Assembly (NCBI GenBank): GCA_024699855.1
Contig: JAMPIQ010000002.1
Location: 11,284,001-11,348,000 of the forward strand
Direction: 5' to 3'
Length of the DNA stretch: 64,000 nucleotides
Origin: Aphelenchoides besseyi
Taxonomy: Eukaryota > Nematoda > Chromadorea > Rhabditida > Aphelenchoididae
Positions within the stretch are counted from its first letter, which is position 1; every line of letters begins with the position of its first letter. This document shows positions 22,193 to 32,637 of this stretch, piece by piece. The notes beneath the pieces were generated by a model. That model was not told the DNA's origin. It did not search any database and saw nothing but the letters and a program-made list of their open reading frames with translations. Made by a program: the position numbers and the translations under genes.

Positions 22193-24169
22193 TCACGGTT
22201 TTAAAAGTTTTCGGAATGAGCGAATTTCGTCTTCGATTGCAAAAGCTCTGTGTAGAAATGATGACTGTGTAGTTGGCGTTTTGAATTCCTGAGGTATTTC
22301 CTTTTTGTCGTTGCTTAGCTTTATCCATTCCGATTCGATATCTACGCCATCCTTGTTTTCAGTAGCAGCCGGTTTCAGTGGAACAGAAGCTGTGGGATGA
22401 AGACGATGATTGTTGATACCGTGCGTACGAAATTTCCGTCTTTCGTAGCAGTCAATAACATCAACATCAATGGCTCGATTGCACGAAAGAGCACCGTCAA
22501 CAGCTAAATTGTCATTTGTCATCATCGTATTTAGTATATTTCGACTCACAAGAACACACGACAGTACCACACGAACGAGGACACAACGTTCGAATTCGTT
22601 GCCAACTGCGATCACAAAGTCCATCCAATGCCCATTGACAGCAACGTGACGATTGATCGAATTCAGGTCGTGATTCTAAAAAATTGATGAAGAGATCTAA
22701 TGCTAAAACAACAAACCTAATGTATAAAACGGTTTCTTTTTTAATTTGTTTGCTACATCCTTCCATGACCACGGTGAAAGGCGGCTATGTTGTTGACCAA
22801 AGCTAAGAGATTAACTTTATGTAGTATTCAATTTGAATCACATACTTTGTCAATGAATCAACAGCCAAACTTGGAGACGTTATGCCTTCACGCCAAAGGA
22901 CCGTCGGTGTTGGCGCATCAACATGTTGCATTCCGAACATCGGCGGTGGACTCTTTTGACTAAATAGAAAGTGAACTCATAGCTAAACGATTAAACAAAC
23001 TAACTTTTTTTCAAGAAATGGTGGTCCAAATATGTGAACTTCGGATGGTGGTGTAGGAATAACATTAGTTGATTGCTCCAGACGGGCATCATCATTGATT
23101 GCACGTGCCGGCCAATTTTGACTGATTGTAGCGGCCGGCTGAGCAACCATACGCTCAAACGGATTTTCGGATACTTCGAAGAGACCATTGGTGTTCGGTG
23201 ACTGTTCGATATCATCCGTAGAAGTTGCAGAAAATGATGGCGGTGGTGGCAGTTCGTGAATGTTTGTCGAAATTGAAGTTAAATACTTGTTTTCATCGGG
23301 TACACTCTGAAAACACCGAATTGTATTGTAAACTTATTGCACCATACATTCTCGAAGAACTGATCGATTGTTGTTTGATCAACGGTACTGGACGTTGGTG
23401 TTCCGCTTAAATCATCTTCCGTATTTGCTTCAGATTTCTGTTGCACAAAAGCTCCAATAGATTGTGCTTTTTCTTTCCGTGCAACTGATTCTTCTATACG
23501 GCCTTCTTGCACCTTTTCAACACCAAAATAACGCACCAATGACTGTGTGGAAAATGGTTCTTCGCTTGAGATGCTACGACTTAATGGAGATTTACGAATC
23601 GGACTACCGGGACGAATCTTCACGTCGAGACTAAACGGGAGATTTTGTGGCTGCGGTGTAGTTCGTATCTTTGTGTTGCTCACTCCCAATACACCAGATT
23701 TGTTCTTTAATGGTTGATCGGAGAAGATCGTACGCGGCGTGATGGCTCGAGGTGCAGCAGAAGGCGGAACATCGACGGCGTAGAGGTAATCCCGCATTTT
23801 TTGAACACACTTCCAAGGCACTAAATTTGATCGAAATGAAAAGCTTTCAGCTGCTAAAACGCACATTCCAAACATCTTTGTGTTCGCATTACCACGCGTT
23901 TTGCTGTGGTTTGACAAACTTCCGTCAACAAATCGCAATCCAGTTCGCACATATCAAGAGCCGGAAGCCAATTCGGATCAGAGAATTGATCACCACCTAA
24001 AAGAAAGCTTATTGGTGTAATAAAAGATAAGAAACTTACAGAGTTTTTCGTGACCATAAAGAAAACGAACGATTGCAGAAGACAATGGATCTGCGGTTTT
24101 TGGGGCTGCGATAGTGCTTGGCGAGAATCGCAACAACAGCATCAAGACAAGGAGTCGCCACCACGTCAT
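22193..24169 (-). CDS. Secreted or extracellular protein with ShKT-like cysteine domain, unknown function
   Basis: Proposed start MTWWRLLVLMLLLRFSPS at 24169, a clear signal peptide, then LYGHEKLCGDQFSDPNWLPALDMC across a short intron. A long Ser/Pro/Thr-rich middle follows (VDVPPSAAPRAITP, IRKSPLSRSISSEEPFST, SFSATSTDDIEQSPNT, SPPPMFGMQHVDAPTPTV). Next is a compact cysteine region, SRCCQWALDGLCDRS ... TLCPRSCGTVVC, which has the spacing of ShKT/SXC domains common in nematode secreted proteins. The end is SFLHRAFAIEDEIRSFRK, stopping at 22193. The intron near 23880-23940 is not settled: the reading frame must change there and only a weak GTCAAA donor allows it. An overlapping frame starting MSTFRFFIFVLII at 24254 was set aside because it stops right after the first splice. 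No enzyme motif is visible. Confidence 0.65.
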
Positions 24170-25071
24170 AGGCGACTCCCTCAACTGAGCGATGATCAAT
24201 GACTAGTGATGCTGTAATAATTAGAACGAATATAAAAAAACGAAACGTAGACACGTGTGATCTCTGTAGTGATCGTCTTTAATTTCAACGTGCGTTAGAT
24301 GACATATAGGCAAAAGGGGAAGAGTGAACACGAAGAGGTTGTGCAAATCATGGATAGGATACGAGTGGTGCCGTCGATTGTCTCAACGCAATGTTGACGA
24401 GTAAACAGAAATACTCGATGCCGTGCGATTTGTTTGAATGACGACGATCGGCCGCGCAATTTCCAATACCAAAAATGTCTCGACCTCTTGGTCGCTAAAG
24501 AAAACTCGTGGATTGAGCGTTCATTGCATATGCCTGCGGGCTGCTAGAAATTTGCTTTAGAAAAGAAAAGTATTCGAGATCCATATTGCAATGAAATGGA
24601 CATCTCGACAAACAAAAACAGTTGATGATCGTAGTGATGTGCAATTGAACTGAAGATCGACAACCGTATACGCGAAAATGCACAGCGCATGAGAAGAAGT
24701 TGAATGAATCCGCGATTGCAATTAATGCAAATTTTTCCACGTTGCCTCTACTTTCACTGCACGACTCATTTTCGTCGAAACTTCGTCAAAGGTCAAAGCG
24801 AATTGGCGCCATAGGCGATCGCATCCATGCGAATTTTAATTCTGACATGAATGTCGACTCAAAGATTGTCACATAAAAATCCTCGAACAACAAAATCTCG
24901 TAATCCAAATGCACTGGCTTTCTACTGTTTTGTAATCGACTTTTGAGGAAAATGAACTTGGCAGCAACAAGTGTCAGCGATTACTGTAGCTGTTTGTCGG
25001 CTGCGTTTGTTAAGATCAATGTTGTCGTCAATAAGTTTATTTTTATCATTTGATTCAAGAACTAAATCAAT
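24170..25071. other. Intergenic, nothing recognised
   Basis: About 900 bases between two minus-strand genes. Open frames are short (largest 24495-24740, minus) and without family features. Confidence 0.5.
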
Positions 25072-25732
25072 TCAATGGAAATCGCGAGTGTTCTCCCAAA
25101 TGGTCCCAGCTCCTCTGGTTTTGTATTCTTCGGTTTGGCATGGACGATAATCTAAATTTGCACAACCAGTGACTGCTCCCTGCAAACGAGTGGCACCTAA
25201 AATAGATTGATTTCTCAAAGCACTTTATGTTCTGCGAAACAGTCCATTGACAAAGCCACATCACTTACTCGGTAGACGATGTGTACGACCAGCGTTGTAG
25301 GATGCAATCGGATTTCCAAGATTTAACTGATCGATTCCACTTAAACGAGTGCTTCCAAAGTTGGTGTTAGCGCCAATCGGATTTTGTACGTTAAAGGTTG
25401 GGAATCCACTCAATCCATTTAACGTGCCAAAATTATCGAGTCCGTTCATAGCGCCGAGTGCGTTCAATCCGCTGAGCGTTGGATTAGTGTAAATACTAGC
25501 ATCCATGAACGGATTATTCAAGAAGTTGGCACCATAAAGGCCGTAACCATTCAGATTGTCGTACATCAACGGATTGTAACCTAAAGAGTAGCTGAAAGAG
25601 TTGTAACAATGGCAACGTGCTACCATATTGGCTTATTCCGTTATAGAACGGGAAGGGATAAATTTGTCCACGAACAATTGCAAGTTGGAAGCAAACGAAT
25701 ATAATAGTTGATAAACTTTGTCGAGAACTCAT
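25072..25732 (-). CDS. Small secreted Asn/Gly/Leu-rich protein, unknown
   Basis: Starts MSSRQSLSTIIFVCFQLAIV at 25732, a signal peptide with likely cleavage near VRGQ. After a short intron it reads YNPLMYDNLNGYGLYGANFL, then degenerate repeats built on Asn, Gly and Leu (LSGLNALGAMNGLDNFGTLN, STRLSGIDQLNLGNPI). A final exon, joined across 25188-25266, gives SATRLQGAVTGCANLDYRP ... CQTEEYKTRGAGTIWENTR, ending DFH at 25072. About 155 residues, with two cysteines in the last exon. Such sequence suggests a cuticle, egg-shell or other extracellular matrix component, which is inference only. I recognise no family. Confidence 0.7.
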
Positions 25733-27386
25733 GATGTAAATCCACTGTAAGTTTAAGAAACAAAATAACCTATATCCGATTGAAGTGCCCAATGCGAGTT
25801 GTTTTGAACGATTTGAAACTTTGCGTTTTGTTCCGCCCGAACTACTTGAAAACGCAGAAGGTGAAAACAAGGTTACGGGAATCATAGAAAACGATCATCA
25901 AACTTCGAATGTTCTTCTAATCGAACTCGCTAAAATCTGCAGACACAAGTTGCTTGCAATCAAAAAGGTTTTAATTCTATTCATCAGCTTTAAGAAGTAA
26001 TCCAACACTTTTGTTGTGTTTATTCGGCTACCGACAGCTTTTAACTCGAACCTAAACAGATTTCTTTGAAGAGAATTTGTGTTAAGAAAAGAGATTAGTT
26101 GCTCGTTGTAATAACGGGCTTCAGTTTTTCCCACGAATTGGTCAATCGCCAATTCAAAGCCAAGGAGATGACCAACGGCTAAACATATTGTTAGAACAAA
26201 TTTGAATGTGGAGAACCGTAAATTTCGGGTTTATAGGTTGTCATGGAGATTTAATGAACCTTGCGTAACGGATATGGTGTTTTGAAAGAGCAAACTCAAG
26301 AATTACAGCGCGTAAATTGTTGTTTTTATCGTGTGAGACATCGGGAGTTAAAGAGCCGCTTCGCGCGGCCGTCGGCCAAAACCCAATTTTGCATATTGGC
26401 CGCCAACGAGCTCGACCGACTGCTAATTAGAATACGGCGGCTTACATCGAATCATAAAGTAATTGCGACCGCTTTGGCGTGTAAGTGCACTACTTTTGAT
26501 TTCGAGCTTAACACGTCATCGTTCGCATGTTCTCAACATCTTCAACGGCGGGTATTAGCAAACACGTGGACAACGGAAACGGGAGTACAATAAAAGCTCA
26601 ATTGTCGTGCCCATAAAGAGCCGTTTCCACAATTACCCATTTGCTTTTGTGGACGTTTATGGCGACTCACAAGTTGAGCTCGATTGTTGACTCGCTTATT
26701 GTTGTGATCCTTCGAAGCTTCAAGTAGTTCGTAACCTTTGTAGTGAGTTTAATTTCATTGTTTGAGTATTTCTCTGTTCAATAATTATTTGCTGAATTCT
26801 TTAAAGTCGTAGATTAGACCAAAAGTTTTAACAAGACATTTTCAACTTCAAATTCACATCAACAACTTTAATCGCTTTATTACGACTATTTTAGTTAAGT
26901 GGCCGGATTTTACGTCGAAGTTACGTGACACATAAGCCGCAGTTTCCGGCTACTTGTCGATTCTCGATTGTATTAAAATTCCCGAGATATCAGCGACCAT
27001 CGTATTTCGCTGCCTAAGCTTCGCATCCAACTTAATCCTCTGGCTGTTTGCTTATTAGCTGGTCAATGAAAGAGGGTCTGAACTACAAACGGCGTTAGGT
27101 GGTCGTCCGGATTTGATGTCTTTCGGCACAGACACCAACTTCAAATCCTTTCGTTAGACAGTTTACATGCATTCAACTTGGTCGTTTGATTTCTAACATC
27201 GTCAACAGCTTGTAAACTGGAAAATCGACACAGAAGCGTGCGTATTCGAGTTATTCAACGTTTGATTTTACAACGACATAAAATCTGGCAGCACATTGTA
27301 TTCTGGGTGTTATCCTATTCAACATTGCCGCTTGTACTGTCGCGGTTTCCGCTCTAATTTTCTTGTTATGAAACTGCGGTCCACTT
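25733..27386. other. Intergenic with one possible small exon
   Basis: About 1.65 kb. On the plus strand 25764-25995 reads NLYPIEVPNASCFERFETLR ... FVPPELLENAEGENKVTG ... LLIELAKICRHKLLAIKK, which looks coded, but no start or partner exon was found. The rest (26000-27386) shows no convincing gene and probably includes the promoter of the CUB/lectin receptor. Confidence 0.4.
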
Positions 27387-29379
27387 ATGAGTTACAGTTT
27401 CCAAATCTACAAACTATTTTACATCATTCCATTGATAAATTTGCACGTCGTAAACTGTCAAACCGGCCCGCAACCATGTCCAGGTTATTTTAACGTTCTG
27501 ACTTAACGTTTTTGTTTAGAAAATCCGATTGTACTAACTGGTAGTGATTTTCCGCAGTTTGTATATTCTCCTTACGATGAACTCCGACACTATCCACCAA
27601 ACACTGATTGCCGTTTTGTTCTTGTTGCTCGAAACCTACAGCGACGCATTCAAATTAACGTTATTGAGTCACGACTGGAAGAACCGCTATTCACTGATTG
27701 CAAAGATTATGTCAGTGTGCGTGACGGTAAGGTTCTGATGATGATAATAGAGTTGTAAGAACGTTTAGGCGGTCTGCCAACTTCGCAGGAAATTACACGT
27801 TGGTGCGGTTCTGACTTTCCACCAGGACTTACAAGTACCGGAGATTCGTTGTACGTTCACTTTCATTCGGACAATATCATTCAATCACGTGGTTTCAATT
27901 TGTCCTTCACAGATTATGGTGAAAAAGAAAACTGTTTATGTAAATAAGATAATTGTTTAGATATGCCGGGTTGTCCATCTGATTGGATTAGTGATTCGGA
28001 AGGCGTTTATTGCTACAAATTGGTTGACTCTGTTCGCGGCTACACGTTTGCGGATGCTCAAAAAGCTTGTTTCTATGAACGAGCAAACTTGTTGACTATA
28101 GAAAACTCAAAAGAATATACTTTCATCGTGAGTAAGTGGGCACTTTGGGTTTGAAAGTTCAAATGCGTATTTTAAGGTCAATATTCCGCTTCGCATTCGT
28201 TTCCGTGGATTGGTTACAATGACGCAAATCGCGAAGGCTACTTTGAACCCATCGATCCAAGTGTGCCGGTGTGGCCAGAAACGTGAGACGACTTGAAATA
28301 TTTACTGAAGAAATAAGGATTGCAGTTTTCCGATAACAAAGTCGGAGCACGACGACAAAGATTGCATCTTTCTCGACTGGAATGTACGCGATGAAACTGC
28401 GCACACGGTTGATGATTGTCGTAATGCTCGTTCGTTAATTTGCAAAAAACGTCAAGGTATCGCAATAACAAGAATACAAGCTACTAATCTTCTTGCAGAT
28501 GGAACTACGGTACCAATTCAATTGTCAAGTACACTCGTTCGTTACGGTTTTCAAACTTCGTCTTTCAACTACACATTATTAATTTTGATTTTAATTCTTC
28601 TTGTTATTCTACTCATCATTCTATGGATTGTTTATCAGAAATTGAAAGGTCGCAATGCTGTAGCGGCTGTGGACCGAGGACCGTTGGTTTCGTCAAGTAG
28701 CGATGGAGGTCGACGTGACGATGCAACTAGTAAACAAACCAAGAATGCGAGAGTGTCGTCGAGTAAAAGTGAACGTACAAAGACAACTAAAACGACGACA
28801 ACTGATGCTGTAAAACGTATTATTGAAACCAGTGCTTCTCAAACGACAAATGCGGCCAATGATGCTCTTCAAAAAACATTGAACGAGCGAGACAGTCAAT
28901 CAAACGGAAGCTTCGATTTACCAACCAATAGTACTGCCGTACAAACCGAAACCAATTTGGCTCGTATACACACAGCACCCAATCAACCGTCTTCACGCGA
29001 CAACGATATTCATCAGCAATCCGAGCGTTCAATGGATCACCAAACGCAAGTGAATGAACAAACAATAAACGACAAAACACAATTAGCGACAACGACACAG
29101 ATTAACAACGAAATGGCAGTTATGACTGCAGATCGAAGTCATTTGTATGTTGAAACTCAACCAAAGACTGGACCAACGACATCAACTAGTACTCCGTTAG
29201 GCACAGTACTTCCACCTGTCGGTGAACCAACGATTACTCGAGACACAACCAATGTAACAGGAATCTTATCGTCTCGTTCTCGTCTTACACATCCACCAAA
29301 TCAAACCTTCGAAAGACCACATGTAGGAACGTTGGATAATGTTTCTGCGATAAGTATGGATGAATTTTGGCAAAACTGA
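27387..29379 (+). CDS. CUB plus C-type lectin single-pass membrane receptor
   Basis: Start ATG at 27387: MSYSFQIYKLFYIIPLINLH, a signal peptide, then NCQTGPQPCPENPIVLTG. The CUB domain runs FPQFVYSPYDELRHYPPNTD ... RFVLVARNLQRRIQI ... RWCGSDFPPGLTSTGDSLYV ... FNLSFTDY. A C-type lectin domain follows: GCPSDWISDSEGVYCYKLV ... AQKACFYERANLLTI ... HSFPWIGYNDANREGYFEP ... HDDKDCIFLDWNVRD ... DDCRNARSLICKK. One membrane helix, LLILILILLVILLIILWIV, precedes a cytoplasmic tail of about 250 residues rich in Thr, Ser, Asn and Gln, ending ISMDEFWQN. No ITIM or ITAM was found in the tail. In the lectin domain the usual calcium-binding EPN/QPD and WND motifs are not clearly present, so sugar binding is unsure. 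Likely a cell-surface recognition receptor. The CUB exon is in a different frame from the longest open frames there. Confidence 0.85.
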
Positions 29380-29932
29380 TCACATTCAATTTCTTCTGTA
29401 AAGCATTTATTCAAATCTCGACTTGCCATCTTTGCTTATTTGACTATCTGCCCTTGTTCATATTCGACTGCCTCCCAATAAACTTGATCTTTCGGGTGAA
29501 TTTGTTTGTCGGCTTTCATTGTTAGGTATGTCAAAGTTACTAATCGCCGATGAAAATCAACGTTGTGATCCATCCGACAAACACAAAGTCAGTGACTTGT
29601 CAAGAACAACCTCGTTATTTCTGCCAATCAACGGATTAGCACTTGCGCTTTGATTTGATAAGTTTGAGTGGGCGCGAGTAGTCGGAAGTCGGAGGTCAAT
29701 AAAGAAGTTCTCTATTTGTTTGCACTAGCTTTCGCCAATATACGTTTACCGTAGAACGAATGTTCAAAGAATTTATTTTCGACATACGAACTAATAACGT
29801 CACAAACCCATATATTTGCAAGTGATAGGCAAGAGACCGTGAATGAGCATGTACGATGCAAAAGGCGGAAAGAAGTGACAATTAAAAACTGAGGTAAAAT
29901 GATGAGCAGTATGGTGCACTTTGCGTTTATTC
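29380..29932. other. Intergenic between convergent genes
   Basis: 553 bases between the stop codons of the lectin receptor (plus) and the NCAM-type gene (minus). Nothing but short chance frames seen. Confidence 0.55.
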
Positions 29933-32637
29933 TTATGCGTGTGTTAAACGCTTCGACGTGGGACTTGTTGATGATCCCGGAACCAAGTTCTCGCCTTCTT
30001 CAATCGTAGCTCCATTCGAAATTCCGCTTTTGTCGTTGAATTGTCCTCGACATTTGGTTACAACAATAACCACAACACCAATTGCAATTAACATCAGAAT
30101 CAAACAAATCAGAGCAAATATCAATACCGTAGAAGTGCCTACTTTGTCTGGTGAATATCCGATTATTTCTGTAAACGTTTGCAAAAACAAACCTCCGACA
30201 TGGAACGTGACTTCAGTGGCATCAGATTCGCCAACTTCGTTCTCGGCCACAACTCGCATTTTGTATGCGGAGTTGGGTGGCAAAGAAGTGATTGAGATTC
30301 GATTGTCTCCGGTAACACCAACGAATTCAGGTCGTTCCTAAATACACAGAATCTATGCTGCAATAAATCTTTTAAACTTACAAAACCATTAGCTTGAGTG
30401 TTATTCGCTTGTGAAACAAGAACTCGATATCGCACAATTGGCGAACCATTGTCATCAGCTGAATTCCATGAGAAAGTACAGTCCGTTGAATCGCAGTTTG
30501 ATTCGAGCTTAGTTACTGGTTCTGGTGACCAGGGATCAGTCGTCGTGATGTCTTTGTATTCGGACCATTCCGACATTCCAGCTTCATTGTGAGCTTGAAA
30601 TCGTACTTTGAATTGGGAACTCGAGTTCAAAGGTCGAATGCTAATGACACTTTCTAAAATGAGTAATCATTACATTTCACTAAAATTCTCAAGAATTACC
30701 GTTAAATGGAACACCGAGCATAACAGGATCTTGCATCAAAGCATCAGCAGATGGTAAAAGTTCGACCGTATAGTGAGTAGGAAGTCGATTTTGATTGACA
30801 TTTTCGAAATCAACGTAACAATACGCGCGATTTGGAAGTGAGTGATTTCCGCAACGAACTTCAGGTAAACGTGGTGGCTCAATCAAAAGTACCGTGACGA
30901 GCGGAGATTTTACAGAGCCCAAAAGGTTCCGAGCTTCACAATAGTAATTGCCAGCACCGCGAGAACTGGCTTTAACATCCAAAACGGTTTTTCCAGCTTC
31001 TGATGTGTTAACGAAAAACAAATCATTGACTCCTTCTATGAGCACGTTGTTGTGATACCAAATCCACTCGATTTGCGGGATTCCACTGCCTTCACAAGAC
31101 AAAGATAGCCCGTTACCATGGATAACGCGAACAACACTCGGTGGGTGTGATGTAATTTCAGGTGATCCTTAAAACGAATTCTTACAAAAATCAATATGTT
31201 AACATACGAGTCAAATCGACTTGAACGTTCCATCTGTCCGATCCGGCATCGTTTTTGGCGACACACACAAACTTCTCGTTCTCATTTTCACTAACATTTC
31301 GATAAACAAGAACGAGTCCCGTGTCATTAAGAACGTATCCATATTGTTGATTTTCGTTGTTGTTTGGCATCAATGCTGGAACACGATCCGCATCCACAAA
31401 CCACTCCAAATGAACATCCAAGCCAGTTGCTATGCAGGGAATCTCAATGCTTTCACCGAGATTGGCAAAATAACGAGTATTCTTGAGAATTCGCGGTTTT
31501 GCTGAACAACAGTCAATATTTTGAATTAGAACAAACTTACAGTTAACTTGCAGAGACTTTGATTGTTCTTCAACTCCAAGAACACTCTCAATTTTACAAC
31601 CGTAGGTGCCAACGTCGACATCACTCACGTTACGAATAGTCAAGATACTCGCCCAATCTTCGTCTGAAATTGCGTACTTTTCCGATTGAGTTACATTTTC
31701 AGGTCGATGGGATTGCTAGAATCTCAGTACTACGCAAATTAGTAGGTTGTGTATTTACCGTGATACGTTTCCATTGCAATCGAGGTTTTGGCTCACCAGA
31801 GAATTGACAGGCAAAAGTAGCATCTGCGCCTTCGTTGATCGCTTTTTCTGGATAATCGAATTTGTAGATCTGCGGTCGAACTAAAAGAAGTAGCTGTAAA
31901 AGAACTTGCAAAGATTCACACTAACTATAGCCAACAACGTTTATAACTGCCGACGCAATTCCGTTTGACTCTTGTGGAATATTGCAGGTGTAAAGGTTGT
32001 TGTCACTTGAGGTAAAGTTCTTTATGATCAGTACGGTGTTGTCATCAGTAAAGTCAATTCGATCGTCACGAACAACTTGTCTATTGTCAATAGTCCAAAA
32101 CACTTCTGCTTGTTCGGGTTTCGAAACATTGCACACGATTCGCGCTTCAGATCCAATTTCCGGATGTTGATCACGTGGAAAGTCGAGAAACTTTGGAAAT
32201 TCTAGAGAAACAACAATTCACTTCCATTTTTTAACATTCAACAATTACCAACAAATGAGATTTCAATTGTTTTTGCTTTCTCCTCGCCATTTACATTCAC
32301 AACACAACTGTACTCTCCGGAATCTTTAACTGTTGGATTACGCAAAAGCAGAAGATCGCTGTTACGAGTGCTACAAAGTAATTGCCGTTAAAATCTCTAC
32401 ACTTTACTCTCATACCTCGATTTCGATTTCCATTGGATTGTTGCTTTCTCGGTCGGTGCAAGACCTCCAACTCTGCACTTCACTCGGGCGTCTTTTCCAG
32501 CACTCAATGAGAGCTCATTTGACTGAGTATCAATTTTAATGAACCAATCTAAATTCTGTCTTCGTTTATGGTTTATTTGAATTACCTTTGGCGATCACAA
32601 ACGAAAACAACAGCGGGAATAATAACCAACGTCCCAT
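29933..32637 (-). CDS. NCAM/Fasciclin II-type cell adhesion molecule
   Basis: Single-pass adhesion receptor of the immunoglobulin superfamily, expected at neuron surfaces. Starts MGRWLLFPLLFSFVIAKDWF at 32637, a signal peptide. Five Ig domains follow, each with its Cys pair: VKCRVGG/YSCVV; RIVCNVS/YTCNI; TFACQFSG and, after a frame change at an intron, YGCKIESV; IEIPCIATG/KFVCVAKN; LSCEGSGIPQIEWIW/YYCEARN. Then two fibronectin III domains (ending about FKVRFQAHNEAGMSEWSEY and YKMRVVAENEVGESDATEV), the membrane helix STVLIFALICLILMLIAIG and a short cytoplasmic tail ending TSKRLTHA. The order Ig5-FN2-TM is that of NCAM/Fas2. About ten small introns. I cannot tell from sequence alone whether it is the ncam-1 orthologue. 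Confidence 0.88.

Noticed and set aside
24036..24254. Alternative signal-peptide frame MSTFRFFIFVLII as start of the ShKT-domain gene
   Set aside because: After the first GTAAGT..TTTTAG splice this frame hits a stop at once, while the MTWWRLL frame continues.
27544..27738. Open frame MNSDTIHQTLIAVLF as a start of the lectin receptor
   Set aside because: Another frame over the same exon gives a proper CUB domain and joins in phase to a signal-peptide exon at 27387.
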